From the NCBI GenBank assembly GCA_022579005.1, contig MU401529.1, forward strand, positions 62,001 through 126,000: a stretch of 64,000 nt of DNA. Direction: 5' to 3'. The notes under the pieces are model-generated. The model ran no database searches. It was given only the letters and a program-made list of their open reading frames with translations, and had not been told where the DNA came from. Positions 34,777 through 46,100 of this stretch are shown piece after piece (positions within the stretch are counted from its first letter, which is position 1; the number at the start of each line of letters is the position of its first letter). A program made the translations under genes and the position numbers. Source of the DNA: Poronia punctata. Taxonomy: Eukaryota; Ascomycota; Sordariomycetes; Xylariales; Xylariaceae.

Positions 34777-36354
34777 TTATTTAGGGACTATAACCTGCAC
34801 CGCGTCCTGAAATTCTGGGGAGTATCGATACATGTTTATGATCTTAAACCCGGCTCGATCAAAGAGCTCTTTCCACTCTTCCTCGGACCGCTCTTTCGCC
34901 GCAAGACAGGTCAACATGGCCATGTCCATCTGGGCAGCTCTCGAAGGGACGCCATAGTCGGACAAGACCATTTCATCGACTAATATAACCGAGTCCTCTG
35001 ACATGCTAGGCTGGATATTTTGCAGTATCTGCACGCATGCGTCGTCTGTGAAGTCGTGTAGGACGTTGCGCATGTAGTATGCCCTTGCACCTAGTTTCGA
35101 GTCGTTCGTCAATCATCAATCCCAGCTATGAAATTGCTTTCCCCTTTTTATTAAAAGAAAAAAGAAAAGGGGGGGGTTAGTGGTTGAATTCGTTTACCTT
35201 GTACAGGCTGCTTCTCAAACAAATCATGAACCTGTGCCTCGACACCAAGTTCCCTGAAGCCGGGAAGCGGATCGGAAGCGACTTGGTCTATAACATGCTG
35301 TTGTTCCTGCAGGATAACGCGGCCGGGTAAATGGGGACATCTCTGTCGAAAGACGATACATTGCGAACCCATCCCACCGCCCATGTCGACTAAAAGGGGC
35401 GTAGACTCATCAGTATCACTATTCGTCTCTGCAAAGTCCATGGCGTCGAGGAAACAGGGCAGTCCTTCCCTCTGCACGGCCATCCAGTTCGAAACGACTC
35501 TTGCCAGCTCCGGTCGCGATTGTAGGTATTTCCAGGGAGCCTCGTCTGTGTTGCGACCGATGTGCCAGGCGCAGTGGTTGGGGTCGACTACGTTGTCGTA
35601 GTTGATTTCGCTGAGGAGTTGCGGGACGGCGATGAATGCTGGGCTTAGGACTCGGAAGCTGTTTTTTTGTTTTCTCAGTCTTAAGTGCCTAAAAAAAAGT
35701 AAAGTGTGACAAAATGGGGGAGGGGGGGGCTGAGCTAAGGTCTAAAGTGAGGTAAAAGGTATTACTGACTAGAAACTCACGCCAGTATCGCAAATTGGCG
35801 ATGTCAAGTTCTTGGTCGTGATGGTTGGGCCGTATCGATCGGGTCCATGTTGAGCTGCCATGCCCATGGATTGGTAGTATCGAAGAAGTCGATCTATAGG
35901 GTATAGATATGGGATTTGAGCGTCAAATTGATCTATCTATCTTGAGTACTAAATTGATTCCATTATGTACGTACTCATCAAGGAAGGGTGAATGTTGGTC
36001 TCTTGAGCTAAAGTTTCGTTTGTGACGTGGTTTCCCTCACGTTTAGCTATAGCTTTGAAGATTCCCTTTTCGATGCCGACGTGGGCAAGGGCTGTTTGAA
36101 AGGGCTGGTGTTTTTTTTGAATGTTAATAATCTATGTGAAGAAGCCGGGGTTTGTTTTTTTCTTTCTTTTTTCTTTTCCTTACAGCGTTTCCTAGTCTGT
36201 GGACGGTATCATGTGGCTCTTCCATGGCCTGGGATAATCTGAGCGCCGCTTGACCCAGACGACGACGGTATGGTTCATCCTCGGGAGATATTCCGCCTTT
36301 TACTTTGGATGTGACTTGATCAATTAGATCGATGAGTGAGCTATATGAGGCCAT
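34777..36354 (-). CDS. SAM-dependent O-methyltransferase (COMT-like, fungal secondary metabolism type)
   Basis: Transfers a methyl group from SAM to a hydroxyl of a small aromatic molecule. Five exons (36184-36354, 35975-36104, 35770-35893, 35198-35658, 34777-35090; introns 79, 81, 111 and 107 nt) give 399 residues, typical of the family. Residues 1-140 form the winged-helix dimerisation part (RLLRYYQSMGM). The SAM loop is LLVDMGGGMGSQ near 230. YYMRNVLHDF near 300-308 carries the catalytic His. The third exon must use a GTCAGT donor, giving SFYFRVLSPAF at the join; an earlier GTGAGT donor breaks the frame. It is divergent from the 7TM gene and next to prenyltransferase and reductase genes, so a tailoring step is likely. 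Substrate unknown. Confidence 0.88.
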
Positions 36355-36912
36355 GGCTGGTAGACGGGTAGATCAAACACAGCGTTGCTGCTCTCCTGCG
36401 AAACTGGAAACATTCATTCAACGCCTTCTTTTAACAATAAGGCGTTGTGGACGATCCTTATAGCTAGCTATAGGAGAAGTCAGATCAAATCCACTGATAG
36501 CCTAGGAGTAAGACGTTACATTTCACGTCAAGTCGATAGGTACTGGATCTTTATTTAGTATAGCAGCATAAAAAGGGGAGGGGTCGATCATGGACACAGA
36601 GACATACACGCATAGCCCCCAATGGAACTCTCTGATGCAGGACTCAACCGATAAAGAAGTGTCTTGCGAAGGGGCATTCCTTTGAAAGCTCTGAGTCTCA
36701 GGGTTACATCATTCTTTTTTAGCTGACTTTCTGGGTAGGGGCGACTGGTAGATAGGATGGGTTTGGGGTATTTGAAATAGGTAAGCCCGCAGACCTTACC
36801 TACCATCTATCTACTTCGGTTTTATTAATCGAGGGAAACTCGTGGTAGATTTCTATTCAGCCGTATTTGGTTTTAGTCAGTGTCACCATCGTTTGTTTAT
36901 AATACCACCACG
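36355..36912. other. Divergent promoter between O-methyltransferase and 7TM genes
   Basis: A 558-bp head-to-head spacer holding both promoters, so the two genes could be co-regulated. TAGCTAGCTATAGG near 36460-36473 and TAGGTA-type words are present. No gene or clear known regulator site recognised. Confidence 0.55.
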
Positions 36913-38194
36913 ATGGTGTTATCATCAGTTCAAGACGTGGACCGAGGACCTTCACTAATAGCTATATATTCGACACAATCTGGACTGGCGTTACTCTTTC
37001 TTGCGTTACGGCTTTGGTCCCGTCATCAAATTGGTGGGTATGGTTGGGATGATGCCGTTATAGCATTCACATGGGTATGTTACTTGTTTCTCCTCTTGCC
37101 TTTGTAGACTGTCACTGGGCTCATCCGTTTGATTATAATATTTTATCATCATATCTAAACTCCTTCTTCCCGGCAGGTAACCTACGCTGCCTTGACCGTC
37201 CTTGTGGCGGTATTGGCGGTCAATGGAGGACTACGGCACATCTGGTTTCTTGATAAACAGCAACTAGACTTTATCATAAAAATGAACTTTGTTACCCGGC
37301 CCTTCGGAATCGTCACTGTTGCAAGCGCCAAAATCTCCATCGCCCTTTTAATCCTCAGGATCCTACGAAATAGCACATCAAAAACGATCAGATACGCCCT
37401 GTACTCGTCGACAGCGATCAACACCATCATCAGCGCCTTGGACACCATCTTCACATTTGCTCAATGTGACATCCCAGCCGCTCTCTGGGATTCTTCTCTC
37501 GCACCACAGGCTCATTGCTGGGAGCCGTATATCAAGGCCAACTTTGCCGTCGTCGCCGCCAGTGTGAATGTCGTCATGGATTTCATACTCGCCCTGATCC
37601 CTGCCTTGATAGTGTGGCAATTGCACATGTCCGTTAGCCGGAGGCTGGGCTTGATGGCGTTGTTGGGATGTAGTATCATCTCGGTCATATCAGCGGCAAT
37701 CAAGACTTCTCAGCTTGCTCGGCCTGTCACGCCCGACTCGGATCTTACCTGGGATTCTTACGGCTTGTATGCCTGGGCCAGCGCCGAGATGTTCGTCTTG
37801 CATCTCTGTGCGTCTGCTCCGACGTTTAAGCCCTTGTGGGATAGATATATTCGCAGCAGCACCAAACCTACTCCACAATATCTTGTAAGTAAATATCATA
37901 AAAGACCTTGATCTTACTTGACGATATATATATTTATATGACCGGACCCGAAAGCTAATTGTCACATTTTAGGGATATAAGTTATCAGACGTGTCTACTG
38001 GACCTACGAAAAGATCTTCTCGTATAGCGAGGACTGTTGGAAGCAACGTCGCTCAGGATTTCCCACCGGGAACTTCTGCAGCTCACAGCTCGCACTCGCA
38101 TACAGCTTTAATCCCACAAGCATATACCAATCCAAATATTCGAGACAATGGAGGAGAAGAGCAGCAGTGGGAACCCGGCTATCCAATGGTTTAG
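36913..38194 (+). CDS. Pth11-like / rhodopsin-domain fungal 7TM integral membrane protein
   Basis: Three exons (36913-37074, 37177-37884, 37973-38194; introns 102 and 88 nt) give 363 residues. About seven hydrophobic helices cover residues 15-275, and the C-terminal ~85 residues are polar and probably cytosolic. The short motif GYGWDDAVI after the first helix, and the Cys/Trp-containing loop (QCDIPAALWD) before a later helix, are marks of the fungus-specific SAT4/Pth11-like group. Some members sense surface or chemical cues, but most have no known role. The ATG at 36913 is the first in frame, and both introns join cleanly (FTW|VTYAAL, QYL|GYKLSD). It lies within the putative cluster; a sensing or export-related role there is speculation. 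Length and motifs argue against a Pyr4-type terpene cyclase. Confidence 0.85.
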
Positions 38195-39266
38195 AACTAT
38201 CAAGTATGTATGCAGTTATTTCGCATTTGCACATACGTGTACAAGTAGGTAGTTAAAATAAAAAAAGATGTCGAGGGGTCACCTTCCAGCCGTCAAGTAG
38301 TAGATTCCATCCGTGTTCATTCTATGTAGGTACATAAGGTTGCTAGCACTGTTCACAGATTTCCGCTCTTCGAAGCCGCACCGCTGCCGCCGAGATAAAG
38401 CTATCACGAGCCTTTTTTTTTTGTTTCCCTGGCCCTTGAAGCCTTAATTTTTAAGCTTATGGCTTACTACCTACGTGGCCTACCTACCTTGGGTAGTATT
38501 ATGCATAGTACTTTAGTTAAGTACATAAGTAGAGAAGTAGGTAGGTGAGTAAGATATATTACCTTATGTATATGGATCGTTGAAGAGGGCGGACTTTGCA
38601 CCTTCCAGATCTTTAAGAACGTTCGCCAGTTGTGAGCGGCTGGCGATGGGGTTCCGGCACCCCCTGTGTTGGTGGGTACCTAACCTAGGTAATTTCCCGT
38701 CGGTGGTTGATCCAACATCTCTCTAAACATGCATCTCTTCCATAAAAAGCATCTTCCATCTTCAACAATCTGTAGGCTAGGCTGTAGTCCAACAGACAGT
38801 CACGCGTATGATCATGTAACTCAGATACGTAAACGGCAATGCACTTCATGATCGACAGGCAGGCTGGCCGTATTATTATTCCTTTCTGTGATGAAAATGT
38901 TTGGTGCATTAGGCTAAAATGAAATATGCACGACCTGCAAGACTCCAAGACTCCAAAGTCGCAATGATACCACCTACCTGATAGTGTTCAACGTCGTAAA
39001 GGATCGCTGGGTAGCAGTGTTCCCAGTCTTGCAGGGGGGTCATAGGGACATGATAAGCTTTTACACAGAGATCAACCCTCCAGTCACTCTACCCTCCTTG
39101 ACGATGGATATAAATATCCGAAGGATCATATACCAACATATACAACCTTAAGCGACTGTGCACTCACCTTGAAATCGGAGACTAGCCTAAGTGGTCCATC
39201 AATTAATAACCCTCCAACAGTTTTACCTAAGAAGAAAGAAAGAGCGAAAGAAGGAAAGGAAAAACC
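38195..39266. other. Intergenic between 7TM and prenyltransferase genes
   Basis: A 1.07-kb spacer with many TACCTACC/TAGGTA words (near 38465-38550 and 38685). It must contain the prenyltransferase promoter. The open frames here show no motif. Confidence 0.6.
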
Positions 39267-40238
39267 ATGTCGAAAAGACAACCCTACCCAGCCGCAGGAA
39301 AAGAATACTCCCCCCCGCAAACCGGCATCCTATCCCAGATCCCCGCCTCCTGGGTCCCCTTTGCAGAACTAGCACGTCTCGACCGACCAACAGGGATCTA
39401 CCTCTTCTACCTACCCCATCTATTCGGCGTCCTATACGCCTCGTGCACTTCCACCCAGAGGATCAATCTCTACGATACCACGTACAAGAGCGTAATCCTT
39501 CTCCTCGGCACCGTCTTCTTCCGCGCCGCGGCATGCACGTGGAACGATGCCATGGACGTCGAATACGACCGCCAGGTCCTACGCTGTCGTCTCCGCCCCT
39601 TAGCCCGTGGAGCAGTCTCCCCCCTTTCCGCATACGTCTTCACGGGTGTCTTGACCTTGTCGGCGCTTCTCTGTCTCTATGAACTTCCCAGAAATTGCTG
39701 GTTTGTGGCCGGTCCGAGTATTTTCCTGCTTTGGTTATATCCTTTCGCGAAACGGTTTACCGATTTCCCGCAGGTTATTTTGGGTGTTCAGGTCGGGATT
39801 GGCTTCTTTATGGGCCGGGCTGCCGTTGTTTGGCTTTTCTGGGATTACGATTATCGCGCTCTGACTGCTTTCTATCTCGCGAATATCTGTTGGACTATTG
39901 TTTACGATACCGTTTATGCGCAGCAGGATGTCGAGGACGATGCCAAGGCCGGTGTGCGTAGTATAGCGGTGAGGTTTCGTGACAGGACAAAAGGTTTGCT
40001 TTGGACTGTGGCGATGGCCCAGGTCGCGCTGTTGCTTGCGAGTGGGTATTGGGAGGGCTTTGGTGGGGGATACATGACGATGTGCTGTGGTGGGGTGTTT
40101 TTATCACAGGCGTATATGCTGCTTACGATTGATCTGCGCGATCCGGAGGAGTGCTCGTGGTGGTTTCGGAGAGGGACGTGGTTTGTGGGTTTGTCTATCT
40201 GTGGAGGTTTACTGCTAGAGTGTTTGGGTGTACGTTAG
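39267..40238 (+). CDS. UbiA-family aromatic prenyltransferase (meroterpenoid type)
   Basis: Attaches an isoprenoid chain from a prenyl diphosphate to an aromatic acid, acting within a membrane. The intronless frame has 323 residues with 7-9 hydrophobic helices. The first Asp-rich motif NDAMDVEYDRQV starts near residue 93 and the second, YDTVYAQQDVEDDAKAG, near residue 213; both Mg2+-diphosphate sites are intact. LARLDRPTGIYLFYLPHLFG at the N-terminus is the usual UbiA opening. It lacks a mitochondrial leader and is shorter than ubiquinone-pathway Coq2, and it sits beside an A-T-R reductase and an FAD monooxygenase. It therefore fits the specialised-metabolite branch (fungal meroterpenoid prenyltransferases such as AscA and StbC). 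Neither prenyl length nor aromatic acceptor can be read from sequence. Confidence 0.9.
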   Translation: MSKRQPYPAAGKEYSPPQTGILSQIPASWVPFAELARLDRPTGIYLFYLPHLFGVLYASCTSTQRINLYDTTYKSVILLLGTVFFRAAACTWNDAMDVEYDRQVLRCRLRPLARGAVSPLSAYVFTGVLTLSALLCLYELPRNCWFVAGPSIFLLWLYPFAKRFTDFPQVILGVQVGIGFFMGRAAVVWLFWDYDYRALTAFYLANICWTIVYDTVYAQQDVEDDAKAGVRSIAVRFRDRTKGLLWTVAMAQVALLLASGYWEGFGGGYMTMCCGGVFLSQAYMLLTIDLRDPEECSWWFRRGTWFVGLSICGGLLLECLGVR

Positions 40239-40625
40239 GTTAGGCAGTTAGTTAAAGATGATGAGCAAGCAAAATGGTCAGGAGAGGAGGATATATTTTC
40301 GTCTTTGGCCTTTTAAAATTTTGTTGTTTTTACATTACATACTTGAGACATACTGAAACTGTCGTTCTAGGATGCCATGCCATATTGAACAACATCCTCG
40401 GCATAGCCGAGAACTACTTCAATACAACCCTACTATACCCAATGTCACAGCTAACTAGGATCTGGAAAGTAAAGTCGGATGACTCTAAGTACCATGCAGA
40501 TGAATCTTCTACTCGACTCAAGTTAAGAATCCAGTCCAAGTCAGAATACATACAGTGTACCGAAAGTTGCATTCCCCTCGCTCAATCAAACTGCCTCCTC
40601 GTCCTTCGTCTCAGATAGAGTCAAG
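40239..40625. other. Short intergenic between prenyltransferase and FAD monooxygenase
   Basis: A 387-bp same-strand spacer holding the prenyltransferase 3' end and the monooxygenase promoter. An open frame crosses it but has no recognisable motif. The compact spacing fits a co-regulated cluster. Confidence 0.6.
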
Positions 40626-42022
40626 ATGCTTAAAATTATTGTGATAGGAGGGGGTCTAGCAGGGTTGAGCTCGGCCATTGCCTTCTCTCGATCAGGACAT
40701 GTCGTGACTTTGCTAGAAGCTCGTGATACGTTCACCGAGGTAATTATTGCTTATCCACCAGATCCTACTACCTAGGTTAACACGGTTAACATACGATTTG
40801 ATACAGCTTGGCGCAGGAATACAAATGCCCCCAAACGCAACACGGATAATGGAAAGTTGGGGTCTCATGGGAGAGGTTAGGTCTAGGGGGATCCTTCCCA
40901 AAATCATGGCCTTCCGCTCTTATCGAGGCCGTGTGCTTCACAATGTCCAGCTACTTCCCGACCTCGAGGCCGCTTTCGGCTCACCTTATGTTTATATTCA
41001 CCGCAAGGAACTTCTCAATATCCTCGTTGACGAGGCCAGACGGCTAGGCGCAACATTGCAAGTGGATAGGAAAGTTGTTCGGATCGACGTCGCGAACCGA
41101 ACCATCTACACCGAAAAGGGGGAAACTTTCACCGCAGACTTGATCATCGGGGCCGATGGTGAAAATAGCCTCTGTCGGCAACAACTTCTAGGCATTTCGA
41201 ATAACACCTTCCACCCGACCAGCAAGCTCGTCTACCGCTTCGTTGTGGACCCGGACATTGCCCACCATGAGCCTCAGTTGCGAGAGCTATTCGACCCGCC
41301 CACCATCACCTGCTGGATGGGCCCGTCATCTCACGCAGTGGCCTACGAAATCCCACATAATAACATCGTCAACGTCGCACTTACTTGTCCCGACCCGGTG
41401 CCTGGCAGAGTTCAGCTAGGCCCGCGTAAAGCCGATCATGCCGAGTTGAGAACCTTCTTCGCCGATTGGCATTGGGATCCTTTATTCTTGAAACTGATCG
41501 ATGCGTCTAAGCACATTCTGTATTGGACCTTACTCCAATTACCAGAGGCGAACAGGGTCTGGGTTGATGATACCGTGGTCATCATTGGCGACGCAGCACA
41601 TGCGATGCCACCTTACCTGTATGTAAGAGTTTGTTCCTTTCGAAAGACTCCAACTAACAAGTGATTATTAAAAAAAAAGGGGTCAAGGCGCAGCTCAGGC
41701 CATAGAGGATGCAGCTTTTCTAGAGCATCTTTTCCCCAGTAATACTCGGCCAGACGAAATACCAAGTCTTCTAGCAATATTCTGCGAGCGACGCCAATCG
41801 CGAACCCTGTCGATTCGAGAAAAGGCAGATAAGGCAGGGGAAATCCTCCAGATGCACGATGGACCGGATCAAGTGCAACGGGACGGAATCCTAATTGAGG
41901 GGGAAGTGACGGAGGGATTTCCCGTCCCATTTGCTGACCCTGCTATGCAGCGCTGGTTATATGATTACGACGTGAAAGAGGACGCTACCGTACTTCAAGT
42001 AGGTGGCTACCTAGGTACGTAA
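40626..42022 (+). CDS. FAD-dependent monooxygenase, salicylate-hydroxylase type
   Basis: Group A flavoprotein hydroxylase, expected to hydroxylate an aromatic ring, in some relatives with loss of a carboxyl group. Three exons (40626-40739, 40807-41618, 41680-42022; introns 67 and 61 nt) give 422 residues. The N-terminal dinucleotide fold has IVIGGGLAGLSSA at residues 5-17. The NAD(P)H/FAD-linked motif IIGADGENS lies near 150. The second FAD motif IIGDAAHAMPPYLGQGAAQA spans the last intron near 297-316. The C-terminus (QRWLYDYDVKEDA) ends at the usual place, but the last codons (TAC CTA GGT ACG TAA) coincide with the window's TACCTAGGTA motif, so the exact stop is less certain. Its location between a UbiA enzyme and a carboxylate reductase suggests a prenylated hydroxybenzoate substrate. 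Confidence 0.9.
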
Positions 42023-42187
42023 ATTTTAGTTGGTGCGGGGGAGAATATCCTAAAGTGATCACAGCCTGCTTGATGAAGTGGTTTCGTACTAGAGAAGGAG
42101 GGGGTGCAGGTCGCAATTGACAATGTCACACCGACTCCTGAGTAATGGTTTACATGCGGATGTGCATATCAAGTACAAATATCGCAA

Positions 42188-42244
<57 letters not shown>

Positions 42245-42278
42245 CGGGGGCGGGCGCGGGGGGCCGGGGGGGGGGCGG
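42188..42278. repeat. Poly-G tract, probably a sequencing artefact
   Basis: Fifty-seven consecutive Gs (42188-42244) are followed by a G-rich run with scattered Cs up to the Ns. This is far outside anything else in the window. It ends exactly at an assembly gap, which suggests false base calls or low-quality contig-end extension. Confidence 0.8.
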
Positions 42279-42288
42279 NNNNNNNNNN
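42279..42288. other. Assembly gap (10 Ns)
   Basis: Ten undetermined bases, probably a fixed-size placeholder, so the true length is unknown. Confidence 0.98.
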
Positions 42289-42370
42289 GTCCTAATTTTA
42301 AATTCAAAAACCCACCCTTCTTTATTTTTTTTATTTCGGTTTTTAATATAATTTAAAAATATCCCAACAA

Positions 42371-42393
42371 CCCCCCCCCCCCCCCCCCCCCCC
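42371..42393. repeat. Poly-C tract beside the gap
   Basis: Twenty-three consecutive Cs, the complement of the poly-G on the other side of the gap. Between the Ns and this tract is an 82-bp A/T-rich island (42289-42370) unlike its surroundings. Confidence 0.85.
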
Positions 42394-43139
42394 GGAAAGA
42401 GCACCGTACCATTCATGACCTGAATGCGAGCATGAATAAGTTGACGGCAGCACTTGCTGACCACCCATGCATATGTAAACGCCTGCGTCGTGTAGATGTA
42501 ACTTTGTAAGCTGTGGGAATTGGCAATATCGCACTGCAGTTACGGTATTCCCGATTGCAACTTCCCCTATGAAATGCATATTACACAGTGATATTTCTAA
42601 GCTTGGAAACTCCGATCCAGCACTCTTATCAACGGCCTGCCTTGGATTCATCAAGAGACAGCTTGGAGTGCTGAACTTATTTGGTTATGATATTAATCAA
42701 TACCTACACACTCTCTTCCCTCTATTTGCTATCCCGGAAGATCGCAATAAGACTATAATACCTAGTATAAACAGTATGTCTGCTAGCGCTCAGACTCGAG
42801 GACTTACAACAGCCCAACTCCAGCCTATTTGGCCAGTACTTATACGTAGGTAGGTAGGTAGCGCATCATTTTGCTATTCCGGCATACACCTGTTCTGAGC
42901 TTCTGATCCATGTGGCGTAGAAAGCGTCTAAGGAAATACGCCCCTGGTTTTTGCTTGTAGTTGTTCGTATCCTTGCGTATCAAGAATGCATATACCCTTC
43001 TAACTGCTTGATTCCACGTTGGGACTTTTTGACATTGTTCTCAGCTTTGACTTTGCACCTTTCGCCATCTTTCATCTCTTCTTTACTTACTTGACCCTTG
43101 ACACTGCATACTCCCATCATCAAGCGGGCCGCAACAGCC

Positions 43140-46100
43140 ATGTCACCAGCACCGGTCTCAGCTTTGGGGTCACGGTTATTACCATCGCTGGTAGATGAGA
43201 TTGCTCTTGATGACCCGCATCGTATCCTCTACTCTTTCACTAAGACGAGTGACCCTGCGGATGGGTTCCTAGACGTCAACGCGAGAACCTTTGCCAGAGC
43301 CGTTGATCGGTTTTCATGGTATCTCGAAGACAAGTTGGGGCCTGCGCACAATTCCCCGACCGTTACCTACATGGGACCTCAGGACATCATTTATGTTATT
43401 CTCATCCTGGCATGTAGTAAGACTGGATACGTGCCTCTATTCAACTCCCTTCGCAACACAATAGACATTCACCTGGGTTTGCTTGAGCAGACAAACTGTG
43501 ATATATTTTTGCTTCCATCCAACTTCCGTCTACCTGTGGTTGATCGAATTGTCAAAGGGCGGGCCATGCGCGTCCTCGAAATACCTCCGTTGCAATACTG
43601 GCTGGAGAAAGAGCCAGAACCAAAGCCTTATCCATACACAAAGTCCTTTGCGGAGGCGAGACTCGAACCGCTCGTTATATTGCATTCCTCGGGATCCACG
43701 GGCAGACCGAAACCTATAACTCTCACCAACGGAACTGTTTCACCCATGGACGCCTTCACAAGCTTGCACTTGTTAGGCCATGAACCTACGTTTCCTGCGC
43801 TCTGTGCTGGTTCACGAGTGTATATCAGCTCACCTTTCTTCCATTCGGCCGGGCTATGTTTGTTGCTGCCGGGCTGCTTATATTCTGGCTTTACGGCGGT
43901 ATTCAGTCCTTTCCCGGTATCTCCCGGCCTTGCTAATGGTATTCATGTCCACGGTGACGTACAGCATACTGTTCTTGCACCCTTTACTTTGATTGAAATC
44001 GTCAAGGATCCGGAATATCTGAAAAACATTGGTCGGTTGAAACATGTTATATTCGGTGGAGGATTGCTACCTCAAGATGCTGGGGACCGCTTGAGTGCCC
44101 ATTCCAGACTCATCAACTGTTTTGGCTCGACAGAGTGTGGAGTTCTCCCTATCGAAGTGTGCGACAGCGAAGATTGGGCGTATGTCAAAGTGAGCCCTGT
44201 TCTTGGGCACCAATATCGTCATATATCAGGAGATTTGTATGAGCAGGTCATCGTACGGGACCCGGCGCTGGATATATACCAGGGCGTGTTTTCCACTTTC
44301 CCCGACTTACAGGAGTGGCGGATGAAAGACGTATACTCGCCGCATCCAACAAAAAAGGATGTATGGCTGTACCAAGGACGCACTGACGACATAATCGTGT
44401 TTTCCACCGGTGAGAAGATCAACCCATATGAAATGGAATGCGCCATCGTTGCGAACCCTGCCGTCACAGCCGTACTTGTGGTTGGCTCGGGACGGATACA
44501 GTCGAGTCTACTACTAGAGACGGCTACACCACCGACATCCGAGGAAGAAAGGGAGAGACTAGTCGACGAGATATGGCCGACAGTCCAAGTAGCCAATTCT
44601 CACTGCCCTTCTTATGGCAGGGTGCATCGCAACATGATTCTTTTTACGTCGGCTGAAAAGCCCGCGTTCAAAGCTAGCAAAGGCACCGTCCAACGCCAAG
44701 CCACCTTGGACCTATACTCAAAGGAGCTTGATGACCTTTATGAGGTATCTAACAAACGTCTTGAAAATGTATTGGAATCAGTTAGCGGCAGTTACGATGA
44801 CCCGGAGCGCAGCATCAAGGAGATAATATCCATCTGCACAGATATCAAGGCGGACGACTTGCGACTCGAATCGGATTTATTCGAAAACGGTCTGGATTCG
44901 TTGCAAGTTACCGTTTTATCGAGGGCGCTGAACGGGTGGTTATCCTCCGGTGGCCATACTCACACAATCGAGGCAAAAACGATATATTCCAATCCTACCA
45001 TCGCGGGCCTGCTTACCGTAGTAGTAAATGTTCTACATAACATAGTAGGAACTGGCGATACTACAAGCGATACCCAAAAGATGCAGATGCTTTATGATCA
45101 GCTAACAGATGATATGCCGTTGCGGACCGAGCCAGTTCGGAAATGGCCAGAAAGACTTACCGTACTCCTTACGGGTTCGACAGGATCTCTTGGCTCCTAC
45201 GTACTGCGGTCGCTTCTGCGAGATCCGCGCATCTCTAGAATATACTGCCTGTGTCGTGGAGGAGATGGTTTGGCCCGCATGCAAAGTACCCAGGCGGAGA
45301 AAGGATTCCCAGGAGTAGATGATCGCGTTACGTGTCTTAATGCCGACTTTTCCAAGCCATACCTGGGTCTTTCCACCCAAGAGCAGTACGACAACCTCTT
45401 GGACGGAGTCACCACCATCATTCATTGTGCCTGGAAAGTCGACTTCAACTTATCCATCGATTCATTCCGCACTCACCTATACATGATCAGACAACTAGTC
45501 GAATTCTCGACACGTTCAAGCTACGGGACCCACATCTTCTTCGTATCAAGTATTGGAACCGTCTCTAACTGGCAGGGCCCGGTGCCAGAACAAATATTCG
45601 ATGACTGGACCGTCCCTCAAGCAATCGGATACGCGCAGTCCAAGTTCGTCGCCGAGCGTATCCTCGACACAGCCGCCAAGCAAGCCGGAGTCTCGGCCAC
45701 TATCTGCCGAGTCGGTCAAATCGCTGGCCCGACGACGACAGCAGGAATCTGGCCCAAGAAGGAATGGCTGCCAAGTCTCATCGCAAGCTCGAAATATCTG
45801 GGTAAACTACCCTCTTCCCTTGGCCGAGCGGACTTAGTCGATTGGACACCTGTGGATCTGCTCGGGCAAATCATCGTCGAGCTTTCCAAGCAGGACCAGG
45901 CCGGCGCAACCGTGTTCCATGTCGTCAATCCGCGAAAAAGTAGGTGGGGAGACCTAGTATCGTCCGTACAGCAATATCTTGGGAACATTGAAACGGTGTC
46001 CTTTGATCAATGGCTACATATACTGTCAGAGTCTAAGGCCGAGGACGTAAATGTCAACCCGGCAGTCAAGCTCGTTGATTATTTCCAGAGCTTGGAAGAG

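Larger units (their letters stand above)
42023..43139. other. Intergenic with assembly gap and homopolymer runs
   Basis: Contains a long poly-G tract, ten Ns, an 82-bp A/T-rich island and a poly-C tract, described separately. The right part (42394-43139) leads into the reductase gene and must hold its promoter; a TAGG tandem lies at 42847-42861. Open frames here are short or are glycine/proline artefacts. Real genes could be missing at the gap. Confidence 0.7.

Noticed and set aside
36913..38194. Pyr4-type membrane terpene cyclase
   Set aside because: Too long, and GYGWDDAVI with the polar tail fit the Pth11/rhodopsin-domain group.
39267..40238. Ubiquinone-pathway Coq2 identity for the UbiA enzyme
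   Set aside because: No mitochondrial leader, short length and cluster neighbours favour specialised metabolism; not fully excluded.
42089..42464. Poly-Gly and poly-Pro open frames around the gap
   Set aside because: They only translate the G/C homopolymers and Ns; not genes.
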